Shown here one piece after another: positions 1 to 7,551 of a DNA stretch of 64,000 bases. The stretch is from Dethiobacter alkaliphilus (GTDB lineage Bacteria > Bacillota > Dethiobacteria > DTU022 > UBA8154), in the NCBI GenBank assembly GCA_016841605.1, contig JAENYV010000006.1, positions 62,001-126,000 of the forward strand. The letters are read 5' to 3'. The notes below the pieces were generated by a model that did not search any database, was not told where the DNA came from, and saw only the letters and a list, made by a program, of their open reading frames with translations. The translations under genes and the position numbers were made by a program. The number at the start of each line of letters is the position of its first letter. The stretch's first letter is position 1.

Positions 1-1
1 T

Positions 2-121
2 CCTCGCCTTGCTTTACTTAATGCGGCATCACTTGCCATTTATTTACAGCTCAAAAAACAGGGTTTTTTGCTGCCGTTGTATCTGCCGTCTCAGACATTT
101 CCATTTTTGCCGAGGCGGTGA
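2..121 (+). CDS. C-terminal tail of a truncated ORF entering from the left edge
   Basis: Frame 2 is open from the window edge to a TGA at 119-121, giving about 39 residues with a hydrophobic leucine/alanine-rich stretch and a basic end (PRR). It could be the end of a membrane-associated protein whose body lies outside the window. It overlaps the end of the leftward gene at 91-576 by about 30 bp, as convergent genes can. No family is recognisable from so short a tail, and chance openness cannot be excluded. Confidence 0.25.
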   Translation, partial: PRLALLNAASLAIYLQLKKQGFLLPLYLPSQTFPFLPRR

Positions 122-576
122 TAATGAAATGCTGCTCCAAGAAGCCAGACAACAGCAGCTAGAAACCTTTCTAGCGGACCCCAGGAGATATACTGCAAAG
201 TTCCCAATTGGTAAAAGAGAGAATCCAGCCCCGCACTGACCAATGAAAAGGTTAATAAATACAGCCAGAACAGATGTTTGATCTTTTCAGGCAAAAAATA
301 CAGATAAATAAGAATTGCCGGAGCCCAGGCCAGGTTTAAGAGAAAAGGGGAGCTGAAAAAAGAAAAGGCGGTTTCTTCCCAGCGAAAAAGGTTTAACAAA
401 CTCGAAAAAACCAGCACAAAGATAAGACTGCCGAGAAAGCCCCAAATAAAACTTAAAACAAACAGTTTTTTAATGCCTTCCCTGGGTACAAGAATAACCA
501 TAAATAAAAATAACATCAGTGCAAAGACAAGATAATAGATATCATGGGGAAGCTGAACGTCAAACATTTTTTTCAC
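91..576 (-). CDS. small polytopic membrane protein
   Basis: A 161-residue protein made mostly of hydrophobic segments, with about four to five predicted membrane helices (roughly residues 13-30, 37-62, 75-95, 102-120 and 135-152) separated by short charged loops. Its general look (an aromatic-rich bundle ending in HYHRLGKNG) recalls the small CBO0543-like membrane proteins of spore-forming Firmicutes, but I cannot assign it firmly. It starts 16 bp after the stop of the upstream DUF3231 gene on the same strand, so it is probably the last gene of that leftward cluster. Function unknown. Confidence 0.6.
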   Translation of the reverse strand: MKKMFDVQLPHDIYYLVFALMLFLFMVILVPREGIKKLFVLSFIWGFLGSLIFVLVFSSLLNLFRWEETAFSFFSSPFLLNLAWAPAILIYLYFLPEKIKHLFWLYLLTFSLVSAGLDSLFYQLGTLQYISWGPLERFLAAVVWLLGAAFHYHRLGKNGNV

Positions 577-591
577 CTAATCCCTCTTGCT

Positions 592-1572
592 TTATGATAA
601 CGGCTCTCCATAAATCGGTGTCACTTTCGTCCATCCCTTGGTTTTGCCGTACTTGAGGTACTTGTCAAAGATATTCACTTCTTCCTTCAGGAGCCCCAGA
701 AAAAGATCGCGCAGGGCATCATTTTTGATGGTTTCTATTACAGCCCGCATATGCAGGTCCATAGCTTCCACAATACCGGTAAAGATAACAGAATACATGA
801 AAGAGTCCGTTAGTGTCTCCGGATCAATTGTCATTATCTGATGGGCAGGAGGCCTTTCCGGGAAAATCACACCGTATTTTAACACCTGCTGCTCCAACTC
901 TTTTATCTGTTTGTTCAGAGTATCCTTACCTTTGCTGAGGATCATTTCAAAATCCGGATCATGTACTGCGCCGAGGAACAAGGTGGTCATCTGTAACTGG
1001 TCGTACCTCTGACTGAGATGATCCCAGAGATGAAAGGCTTCGGTGAGTGTTAGATTTTCTTTTACCGCAGGGCCGGCCATCTTATAGGCCGGGGGTACGT
1101 CCTCCCAGGCTTTGACTTTGCTGTATTTGTAGAGAAGCTCAAAATTGTCGATATGGGTTAGCATATCTTCCGTAAATATCTTCCGCAAACGGTCGTTTGT
1201 GGTGGAAGAGCGCACCGCCCGGCTAATGGTAAAAAGTTCGGCCATCATATCGGCAAAAATTTTTTTATAGATGAATCTATCCGTAACCTGATTGATGCTT
1301 CCCGGGAATTTAATCTCCAGAGGAGGCCGGTCGGGAACGGGGATTTTAAACTTTTCCGCCTCCTGCTCCATGGTTTTCATATGTTTCTTTGTATCTGCGA
1401 GTAAACTGTCCATTAGCAGGCTGAAATCACGGTCATGCAACAGGTTTTGATAGAACTGGAAGGTTTCCATACTGTTATACCTGATCCGAAGCCAGTTCCA
1501 GATATTATAGGCTTCCTGGATATCAATTTGTTCTACAATGCCTCGGTTTTTTTTGAAAAGGGAAACGGACAT
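592..1572 (-). CDS. DUF3231-type protein, two-domain, copy 1
   Basis: A 326-residue protein with two homologous helical halves (about residues 15-165 and 175-325). Each half starts with an EAYNIWNWL/EAFHLWDHL-type helix and ends in a KAWEDVPPAY/KGWTKVTPIY-type motif. This repeat, with PxPxRPP in the middle, is the pattern of DUF3231 proteins, an all-helical ferritin-like family of unknown function in spore-forming Firmicutes. The start is supported by TAAGGAG about nine bases upstream. It is nearly identical to the protein at 2269-3249 and related to the single-domain protein between them. There is no signal peptide or membrane segment. A coat or spore-associated role is only a guess. Confidence 0.75.
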   Translation of the reverse strand: MSVSLFKKNRGIVEQIDIQEAYNIWNWLRIRYNSMETFQFYQNLLHDRDFSLLMDSLLADTKKHMKTMEQEAEKFKIPVPDRPPLEIKFPGSINQVTDRFIYKKIFADMMAELFTISRAVRSSTTNDRLRKIFTEDMLTHIDNFELLYKYSKVKAWEDVPPAYKMAGPAVKENLTLTEAFHLWDHLSQRYDQLQMTTLFLGAVHDPDFEMILSKGKDTLNKQIKELEQQVLKYGVIFPERPPAHQIMTIDPETLTDSFMYSVIFTGIVEAMDLHMRAVIETIKNDALRDLFLGLLKEEVNIFDKYLKYGKTKGWTKVTPIYGEPLS

Positions 1573-1655
1573 TTAAACCGCTCCTTACTTTTAAAAATTT
1601 TTCGGACATTAATGCATTTGTTTTTTTAATTATGGTTATCTTTTGCGCTTTCAGG

Positions 1656-2150
1656 TCACCCTTTGTATGCGGGAGGAATATGCAGCCAGCCTTTCAGCTC
1701 GCCGTAAGAAACTATTTTTGCATATAGATCTACCTGTGAACTTTGCATATGTTTATACATGTCCCTTAAACGTGTGTCTATCATTATCAGCAAGCTCCTT
1801 TGCAGTTGGTTAAGAGAGAGCTGAACAATCATATAAATGGAACGAAACATAGTTTCATCCCTGAGGATCTCCGTATTGGTCGGTGTATTGATGAACTTGG
1901 GAGGCCGTTTCGGCAGAGGAATGCCAAGCCTTTTCATTTCATTTTCCATGATGGCGACTTCTTTTTGCAGAACGCCGTCACCCAGGTCCAGCAGGGCTTT
2001 AAAGTCAACATCATTGGCAAAATTACGAAAAACGTTGATCAGTTCCTGAAGATCATAGCGTAAGACAAGATGCTGCCATATTTCATAAGCTTCTCCGGCA
2101 TGGATGGTCTGCTGCTGCTCTGCAACGCTTTTACCGATTCCCATTACCAT
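1656..2150 (-). CDS. DUF3231-type protein, single domain
   Basis: A 164-residue protein equal to one DUF3231 unit: an EAYEIWQHLVLRYDL start, a central PLPKRPP motif, and a KGWLHIPPAY end. It sits between the two long paralogues on the same strand (84 bp before copy 1, 118 bp after copy 2). The cluster therefore holds five DUF3231 units in three proteins. GGAAGG lies six bases before the ATG. This unit is more diverged than the two long copies are from each other, so it probably split off earlier. Function unknown. Confidence 0.7.
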   Translation of the reverse strand: MVMGIGKSVAEQQQTIHAGEAYEIWQHLVLRYDLQELINVFRNFANDVDFKALLDLGDGVLQKEVAIMENEMKRLGIPLPKRPPKFINTPTNTEILRDETMFRSIYMIVQLSLNQLQRSLLIMIDTRLRDMYKHMQSSQVDLYAKIVSYGELKGWLHIPPAYKG

Positions 2151-2268
2151 TTTATTCCTTCCTTTTTTAGTAAATTTCTTTTGTTCGGATAAATGTTTTT
2201 TATCTCAAAAAGATCAAAAAATTAGAGACTCTGTTTTCTAATTTGAAAAGGTTTTTTATTACTGGTAT

Positions 2269-3249
2269 CTATGATAACGGCTCTCCATAAATGGGTGTTA
2301 TTTTCGTCCATCCTTTAGCTTTACCATACTTAATGAACATGTCAAAAATATTGACTTCTTCCTTCAGGATCTCCTGGAACATATCGCGCAGGGCGTCATT
2401 TTTGATGGTTTCGATTACGGCCCGCATATGCAGGTCAATGGCTTCTACAATACCGGTAAAGATAACGGAATACATAAAAGAGTCCGTTAATGTTTCCGGA
2501 TCAATGGTCATTTTCAGGTGGGCAGGAGGTCTTTCAGGTAAGATAACCCCATATTTTAATACCTGCTGCTCCAGCTGCTTGATTTGCCCGTTGAGTATAT
2601 CTTTCTTCCTGTTAAGAACCGTTTGAAAATCGGGATCATGAACTGATCCGAGAAATAGGGCGGCCATTTGCAACTGGTCGTACCTCTGACTGAGATGATC
2701 CCAGAGATGAAATGCTTCAGTAAGCGTTAGCTTTTCTTTCACAGTGGGACTGGCTATCTTATAGGTGGGGGGTACGTCCTCCCAGGCTTTGACTTTGCTG
2801 TATTTGTAGAGAAGTTCAAAGTTGCGGATATGGGTTAACATGTCTTCCCTGAATACCTTCCGCAAACGGTCGTTTGTGGTAGAAGAGCGTACCGCCCTGC
2901 TGATGGTAAAAAGTTCGGCAATCATATCGGCAAAAATTTTTTTATAAATGAATTTATCCGTAACCTGGTTAATGCTTCCCGGGAATTTAATCTCCAGAGG
3001 GGGCCGGTCGGGAACGGGAATTTTAAATTTTTCCGCCTCCTGCTCCATGCTTTTCATACGTTTCTTAGTATCTTTAAGTAAACTGTCCATCAGCAGGCTA
3101 AAATCACGGTCATGTACCAGGTTTTGATAGAACTGGAAAGTTTCCATGCTGTTATACCTGATCCTCAGCCAGTTCCAGATATTATAGGCTTCCTGGATAT
3201 CAATCTGTTCGATGCCGCCACGGCTTCTTTTAAAGAGGGAAACGGGCAT
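2269..3249 (-). CDS. DUF3231-type protein, two-domain, copy 2
   Basis: A 326-residue near-duplicate of the protein at 592-1572, with the same two-domain layout and length. I chose the start at 3249 (MPVSLFKRS) rather than an upstream in-frame ATG, because AAGGAGT lies eight bases before it and the product then matches copy 1 exactly in length. Differences from copy 1 are scattered conservative changes, which indicates an ancient but maintained tandem duplication rather than an assembly artefact. It is the most upstream gene of the leftward cluster, so the cluster promoter should lie in 3250-3400. Confidence 0.75.
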   Translation of the reverse strand: MPVSLFKRSRGGIEQIDIQEAYNIWNWLRIRYNSMETFQFYQNLVHDRDFSLLMDSLLKDTKKRMKSMEQEAEKFKIPVPDRPPLEIKFPGSINQVTDKFIYKKIFADMIAELFTISRAVRSSTTNDRLRKVFREDMLTHIRNFELLYKYSKVKAWEDVPPTYKIASPTVKEKLTLTEAFHLWDHLSQRYDQLQMAALFLGSVHDPDFQTVLNRKKDILNGQIKQLEQQVLKYGVILPERPPAHLKMTIDPETLTDSFMYSVIFTGIVEAIDLHMRAVIETIKNDALRDMFQEILKEEVNIFDMFIKYGKAKGWTKITPIYGEPLS

Positions 3250-3589
3250 TATAGACGACTCCTTATTAAGTTTAAAATTTAAATTCAACAAAAGAGTATT
3301 TTAGTTTATCCGTTATTCATTTCTTTATTTATTTGTTACGTTTTCTCGCCTACAAAAGAAATTTATTTCATAATGGATAAAGCTGTAGTATATTCTTCAG
3401 ATAAGGAAATCCTTGAAGTTTCACTTCCGGCAAAAAGCTGCGGAGGTGGCTGTAAAGGAATACCATCCGGAAAGCCGGGTTGAGTTGACTGACGCCTATT
3501 TAGTGAAAATTCGAAATGAGATTATTAATATGTTTAAAAATAATCAATAGATAAATAAAAGAGTAGGAGATTATTCCCTGCAGGCAGCT

Positions 3590-3804
3590 ATAATCGTGGG
3601 TGCTTCCGGAGTAGTATATGCGCTGGATATTCCGGGAAGTTCTAAAACCCGATGGGCGTTTGGTGATTATTGAATGCAAAAAAGAAGATTTGCCTTTTTG
3701 CCCTCCCATGCATTTGCGCCATTCACCGGAAGAATTCTTTATAGAACAGAGTGAGTACAGGCATTTACTTAAAGATTGCCCGTGGAGAATTTTTGCTGAT
3801 TGCT
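3590..3804 (+). pseudogene. UbiE-like methyltransferase remnant
   Basis: Two frames carry pieces of a SAM-dependent methyltransferase. The first reads VGASGVVYALDI, like the SAM-binding loop and acidic strand of UbiE-type enzymes. The second, 3618-3804, reads REVLKPDGRLVIIE followed by PPMHLRHSPEEFF, the late motif of the same family. They directly abut in different frames, so about 60 central residues have been lost by deletion. Just upstream (3373-3543) are two further short decayed frames, one with a CGGGC cysteine cluster. The 800-bp stretch 3250-4020 holds nothing else I can support. Confidence 0.6.
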
Positions 3805-4027
3805 GAAGAAAGCGGCTCGGGTATAATAACGGTGGCTTAATGGTACAGTGAACTGTGCTGGTATTAGTTACAAGAGGTTTCCCGGTGTTTTATCCTCTAT
3901 GGTTTGAGTGCCGGCAGGTAGGCAAGATACGAAAAATTCCGTTCTTTTTTCGTAGTGTTCAGGAGAAACATATCTATGGCTCCGGTCAGCGTAACCAAGT
4001 CGTTGGCCGTTTTTTTTGTGGTTAATC

Positions 4028-4056
4028 TTGACAATTTCGTTTTACCATATTATAAT
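4028..4056 (+). promoter_or_regulatory. sigma-A promoter of the znu operon
   Basis: TTGACA at 4028-4033 and TATAAT at 4051-4056 are both perfect consensus hexamers with an ideal 17-bp spacer. The predicted start is near 4063, inside the palindrome at 4061-4085, about 50 bp before the znuA start codon. A consensus promoter with the operator on the start site implies strong expression held off by a repressor when the metal is plentiful. Confidence 0.85.
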
Positions 4057-4060
4057 TCTT

Positions 4061-4085
4061 ATTGCAAATGCAAGTCACTTGCAAT
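4061..4085. promoter_or_regulatory. Fur/Zur-like operator at the znu start site
   Basis: A perfect 7-1-7 palindrome, TGCAAGT-C-ACTTGCA, at 4069-4083, is nested in an outer ATTGCAA...TTGCAAT pair at 4061-4067 and 4079-4085. The 7-1-7 geometry is that of Fur-family boxes in Firmicutes. The Fur-family gene at 10138-10551 is the obvious candidate repressor. The regulator assignment is inference; the symmetry and its place on the start site are directly visible. Confidence 0.7.
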
Positions 4086-4111
4086 TAGAATGAAGGGTGG
4101 ATAAAGCGAAA

Positions 4112-4987
4112 ATGAAATTAAAAAAAGTTGTGTATACTATCTTGTCTTTAACGTTTGCTTGCAGTCTTTTCCTTGCTTCCGGCTGCAGTAATCAGCAAAC
4201 GTCTAATGACGTGGAAGAAAAAGCGATTGTAGCCGTGACTATTCTGCCTCAGAAAGCTTTTGTTGAAGCGGTATGCGGTGATCTGGCAGAGGTGGTTACG
4301 ATTGTGCCCCCCGGAAACAGCCCCGGCAACTATGAGCCTACGCCTCAAGAAATGGAGAACTTCAGCAGAGCGTCTGTCTACTTTACGATAGGCGTGCCGA
4401 CGGAAAAAGCCAACATACTGCCAAAGGCGGAGAATATGGAAATTGTGGATTTGCCGGCTAAAGTTGCGGAGGTCTATCCCGACAGAGAGTTCAGCCCCGG
4501 AAAACGGGACCCGCACATCTGGCTTTCACCCAAACGGGCGAAGGTAATGGTTGAAACAATTGCCGAAACCATGTGCATTCTTGATACAGAAAATACGCAA
4601 ATTTATCAGGAAAACGCCGAAGCCTTTCTGAAAGAACTTGATCGCGTCGATACCGAGATAAAAGAAACTTTTGCCGGAATTCATAATACAAAGTTGATCG
4701 TATTTCACCCGGCCTATGGATATTTTGCAGATGATTATGGGCTTGAAATGTATGCCCTTCAGCAGGACGGCAAAGAAGCCACGCCGCAGCATTTGCAGGA
4801 CATGACCGACCTTGCCGAGGCGGAAAATATCAAAGCGATCTTTTCTCAAGCTGAGATCGATAGTAAGCAGCCTGATGCGTTTGCAGAAGAAATCGGTGGA
4901 GAAAAGGTAATACTTAATCCTCTGTCTGATGATTATATTTTAAACCTTGAGAGTATGGCCGAAGCAATAGCCGGAGCAATGCAATGA
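4112..4987 (+). CDS. znuA: zinc/manganese ABC transporter substrate-binding lipoprotein
   Basis: A 291-residue cluster 9 (ZnuA/TroA) binding protein. It has a lipoprotein signal with lipobox LASGC (Cys25), the family motif YEPTPQ, the DPHIWLSP motif carrying a metal-ligand His (about His135), and FHPAYGYF with the next His (about His199). I start at ATG 4112, which follows GAAGGGTGG, rather than the in-frame GTG 15 bases earlier. The usual first ligand His in SPHxYEP is replaced: the text reads SPGNYEP. There is no His-rich loop. It heads the operon with znuC overlapping by 4 bp. Metal specificity (Zn or Mn) is not fixed by sequence; the Fur/CobW neighbours favour zinc. Confidence 0.88.
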   Translation: MKLKKVVYTILSLTFACSLFLASGCSNQQTSNDVEEKAIVAVTILPQKAFVEAVCGDLAEVVTIVPPGNSPGNYEPTPQEMENFSRASVYFTIGVPTEKANILPKAENMEIVDLPAKVAEVYPDREFSPGKRDPHIWLSPKRAKVMVETIAETMCILDTENTQIYQENAEAFLKELDRVDTEIKETFAGIHNTKLIVFHPAYGYFADDYGLEMYALQQDGKEATPQHLQDMTDLAEAENIKAIFSQAEIDSKQPDAFAEEIGGEKVILNPLSDDYILNLESMAEAIAGAMQ

Positions 4988-5778
4988 GAGATGCGTATGC
5001 AAAAAACTTAAACGCGGTCCATATTGACAATCTTTCAGTGTATTACGGACAGACGCCTGCTATCACAGGTGTCTGTCTGGATGTACATGACGGTGAATAT
5101 CTGGGGATTATTGGACCTAACGGCGGGGGGAAATCTACCCTCCTCAAAGCAATTTTAGGCCTTGTTCCCATTTCTGCCGGAACCGTTCAAATTTATGGAA
5201 ACAACACAAATAAGAAGACGGCATTAGTCGGATATGTTCCGCAGTTTGTTATATTGAACAGAAAATTCCCGATTAGCCTTGTTGATGTTGTTCTGACAGG
5301 GCGCTTAAAGCAGGGATTATCCCCTTTTTTTACATTTACGCAAAAAGACAAAGAAAAAGCGTTTGAGATTCTTGAAAAGGTAGGGCTCTTAAGTCTTGCA
5401 AACCGGCAGATAGCCGAGCTGTCCGGAGGTGAATTCCAAAAAATGCTTATCGCAAGAGCCCTTGCCGTTAATCCCAGGCTTTTGCTTTTGGACGAACCGA
5501 CTGCCAGCGTAGATGCAGTCTCACGGGAACAGATATATAGCTTGCTTTCGGAACTGAACAAAAACAAAACCATTATCCTTGTTACACATGACCTGCTTGC
5601 TGTTTCATCACAGGTTCACAGTCTGGCTTGTCTCAATGGAAATCTTATTTATCATGGAGAACCGGAGCTTACCGAAAACATTGTAAACAACCTTTATGGC
5701 TGCCCGGTTGACTTAATTGCCCACGGAGTGCCTCACAGGGTACTCAGGGATCACGAGGAGGAAAAAACTGTTGATTAA
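4984..5778 (+). CDS. znuC: zinc ABC transporter ATP-binding protein
   Basis: A 264-residue ABC ATPase with Walker A GPNGGGKST, signature LSGGEFQKM, Walker B LLLLDEPTA and the switch histidine in VTHD. Size and motifs match the ZnuC/AdcC class that powers metal uptake together with the neighbouring permease and lipoprotein. It overlaps znuA (ATGA) and znuB by a few bases, so the three genes are translationally coupled. The C-terminal about 40 residues extend beyond the ATPase core, as is usual in this class. Confidence 0.9.
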   Translation: MRDAYAKNLNAVHIDNLSVYYGQTPAITGVCLDVHDGEYLGIIGPNGGGKSTLLKAILGLVPISAGTVQIYGNNTNKKTALVGYVPQFVILNRKFPISLVDVVLTGRLKQGLSPFFTFTQKDKEKAFEILEKVGLLSLANRQIAELSGGEFQKMLIARALAVNPRLLLLDEPTASVDAVSREQIYSLLSELNKNKTIILVTHDLLAVSSQVHSLACLNGNLIYHGEPELTENIVNNLYGCPVDLIAHGVPHRVLRDHEEEKTVD

Positions 5779-6604
5779 GGCGCTTTTTGAATATCAATTT
5801 TTACAGAATGCCTTTCTTTCCAGTATACTTGCAAGCGTAGTCTGCGGCATTATCGGAGTAATTATTGTTGAGAAGAAGCTGGTCATGATGAGCGGCGGTA
5901 TTGCCCATACCTCATACGGAGGCGTCGGGCTGGGTTATCTTCTGGGCTTTGAGCCGATTATCGGAGCGTTTTTATTTTCCATATGTGCGGCGCTGGGAAT
6001 AGGGTGTATCAAAAGAAAAAGCAGTACGCACACCGATGTGATAATCGGTCTGTTTTGGTCACTGGGGATGGCTCTGGGTATTCTTTTTATCGCACTCATG
6101 CCCGGATACCCTCCCGACTTAAGCTCTTATCTTTTCGGCAGTATTTTGTCTGTGACAAAAGCTGATCTTTATTTAATGATCAGCTTAACATTTATTGTAG
6201 TGCTTGTAATCATTGTTTTGTTCAATGATTGGAAAGCCTACCTGTTCGACGAGGAATTTGCCTCAATCATAGGCATAAAAACCGCTTTTCTGGAGTATCT
6301 GCTCTTAGTTCTCATTGCAATGACTGTGGTGGTTTTAATCCGGGTCGTCGGTATTATTCTTGTTCTCGCACTACTTACAGCCCCTGCGGCGTCTGCGGGG
6401 ATGCTTACATCAAATCTTAAAAAAAGAATGCTTTATGCGGTTATATTTGGAAACATTTTCTGTCTGGCAGGGTTGTGGATTTCGTATAAGATAAATATTG
6501 CCTCCGGCGCTTCTATCGTTATTTTATCAATAATATGCTATTTCTTGTTATATACGCTACGGTTTATATTCAAACTTCGTCCATATTCCCATAGACAGGA
6601 TTGA
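5771..6604 (+). CDS. znuB: zinc ABC transporter permease
   Basis: A roughly 277-residue ABC-3 family permease with about eight hydrophobic helices and the family stretch GGIAHTSYGGVGLGYLLG near the N-terminus. I place the start at TTG 5771: GAGGAGG lies eight bases upstream and the protein then begins IKALFEYQFLQNAF, typical of ZnuB. An ATG 54 bases earlier would need translation deep inside znuC. It ends 42 bp before the end of the convergent TIGR03943-type gene. Confidence 0.88.
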   Translation: MIKALFEYQFLQNAFLSSILASVVCGIIGVIIVEKKLVMMSGGIAHTSYGGVGLGYLLGFEPIIGAFLFSICAALGIGCIKRKSSTHTDVIIGLFWSLGMALGILFIALMPGYPPDLSSYLFGSILSVTKADLYLMISLTFIVVLVIIVLFNDWKAYLFDEEFASIIGIKTAFLEYLLLVLIAMTVVVLIRVVGIILVLALLTAPAASAGMLTSNLKKRMLYAVIFGNIFCLAGLWISYKINIASGASIVILSIICYFLLYTLRFIFKLRPYSHRQD

Positions 6605-6645
6605 TTGAAAATTTTTTGGAGGGTTCATTCTATGAAAACCATCAT

Positions 6646-7551
6646 TTAATATGGATAGATATAACCTTCGACTTCCTGTGCAGGTGTAATGTTTTTCACG
6701 GTTATTTGCGGTTCATCCTGCCCCTCATACCGGCCTTTATGGATTACTCCCTCGACGGTGACCCAGGTATTTACCGTAAGCTCGGAGGCCTTCTCATATT
6801 GGCACATCATGCCCATCGGTACCAAATCAGCAACGCAACATACCATGGCAAGTCTGGCGGGTACGAATTCATCCTCAGCCAGATACTCCGGATCATTAAA
6901 CACGAATCCCGTTATGGAAATCGTATAGCCTTCGTATTTATCCATATTGGTATATATTTCCGCAATCCATGGATAGAATTCATCGTTATCTACCGTTATT
7001 TTTTTATTCGCGGCATCCATACCGGAAAGCCCGGCCACAGTGTCTTCCTGAGGGTTTGACTGCGTGTCGGAGGGCGTACTGTTGGCAGTATTGGGGATCT
7101 CGGCATCCGGCTGCGAACCGGTCGATGTACTTATGTCGCTTTCGGCAGGCGCCGGTGTGCCGGCCGAAGCGTTCACTCCGCTACTGCTTGTCGGAAGCTG
7201 TTGGTTGGCTTTATCAGGCATATTCTGATTAAAGGCACTACCCCCGGTGTAATTGGCGGTAAGATTGTCTGTGCTGAGAGGGCTGTGGGGAAGCAAAAGA
7301 AATAAAATGGGGAGCACCAGCACAAAACAATGAAAAGATCGTATTTTGTGCTGTGGGCGAAACAACCTGAAAAGTTCCGTACAAGCCCATATCATCATAA
7401 CGGTTGCCGTAAAGTAAAGATACGGTTTCATTCTGGGCGTGACATAGGAAAGATATTGTCCGCTATTCACCAAATAAAACATGTATCCACCAAAAAGCGA
7501 GTAAGAAACAAACTCCAGAAAAACCTGGGGATTGAACGCTCTTGCTTTCAT
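6646..7551 (-). CDS. TIGR03943/DUF1980-type membrane-anchored protein
   Basis: A 301-residue protein. The N-terminus has about three hydrophobic segments (residues 10-30, 38-55 and 75-92). A Ser/Thr/Pro/Ala-rich linker follows (about 100-170), then a soluble C-terminal domain with FYPWIAEI, GYTISITGFVF, an ARLAMVCCVADLVPMG motif and VEGVI. This layout is that of COG3689 proteins, normally encoded beside a COG0701 permease and a CobW GTPase under Zur-type control. The cysteine pair in MVCCVAD is the likely metal site. It begins directly after the stop of the permease fusion and is the last gene of the leftward operon. The biochemical role is not established. Confidence 0.8.
   Translation of the reverse strand: MKARAFNPQVFLEFVSYSLFGGYMFYLVNSGQYLSYVTPRMKPYLYFTATVMMIWACTELFRLFRPQHKIRSFHCFVLVLPILFLLLPHSPLSTDNLTANYTGGSAFNQNMPDKANQQLPTSSSGVNASAGTPAPAESDISTSTGSQPDAEIPNTANSTPSDTQSNPQEDTVAGLSGMDAANKKITVDNDEFYPWIAEIYTNMDKYEGYTISITGFVFNDPEYLAEDEFVPARLAMVCCVADLVPMGMMCQYEKASELTVNTWVTVEGVIHKGRYEGQDEPQITVKNITPAQEVEGYIYPY

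Noticed and set aside
6601-7059. Rightward 152-residue frame after znuB
   Set aside because: It is antisense to the TIGR03943-type gene and has no ribosome binding site or family signature.
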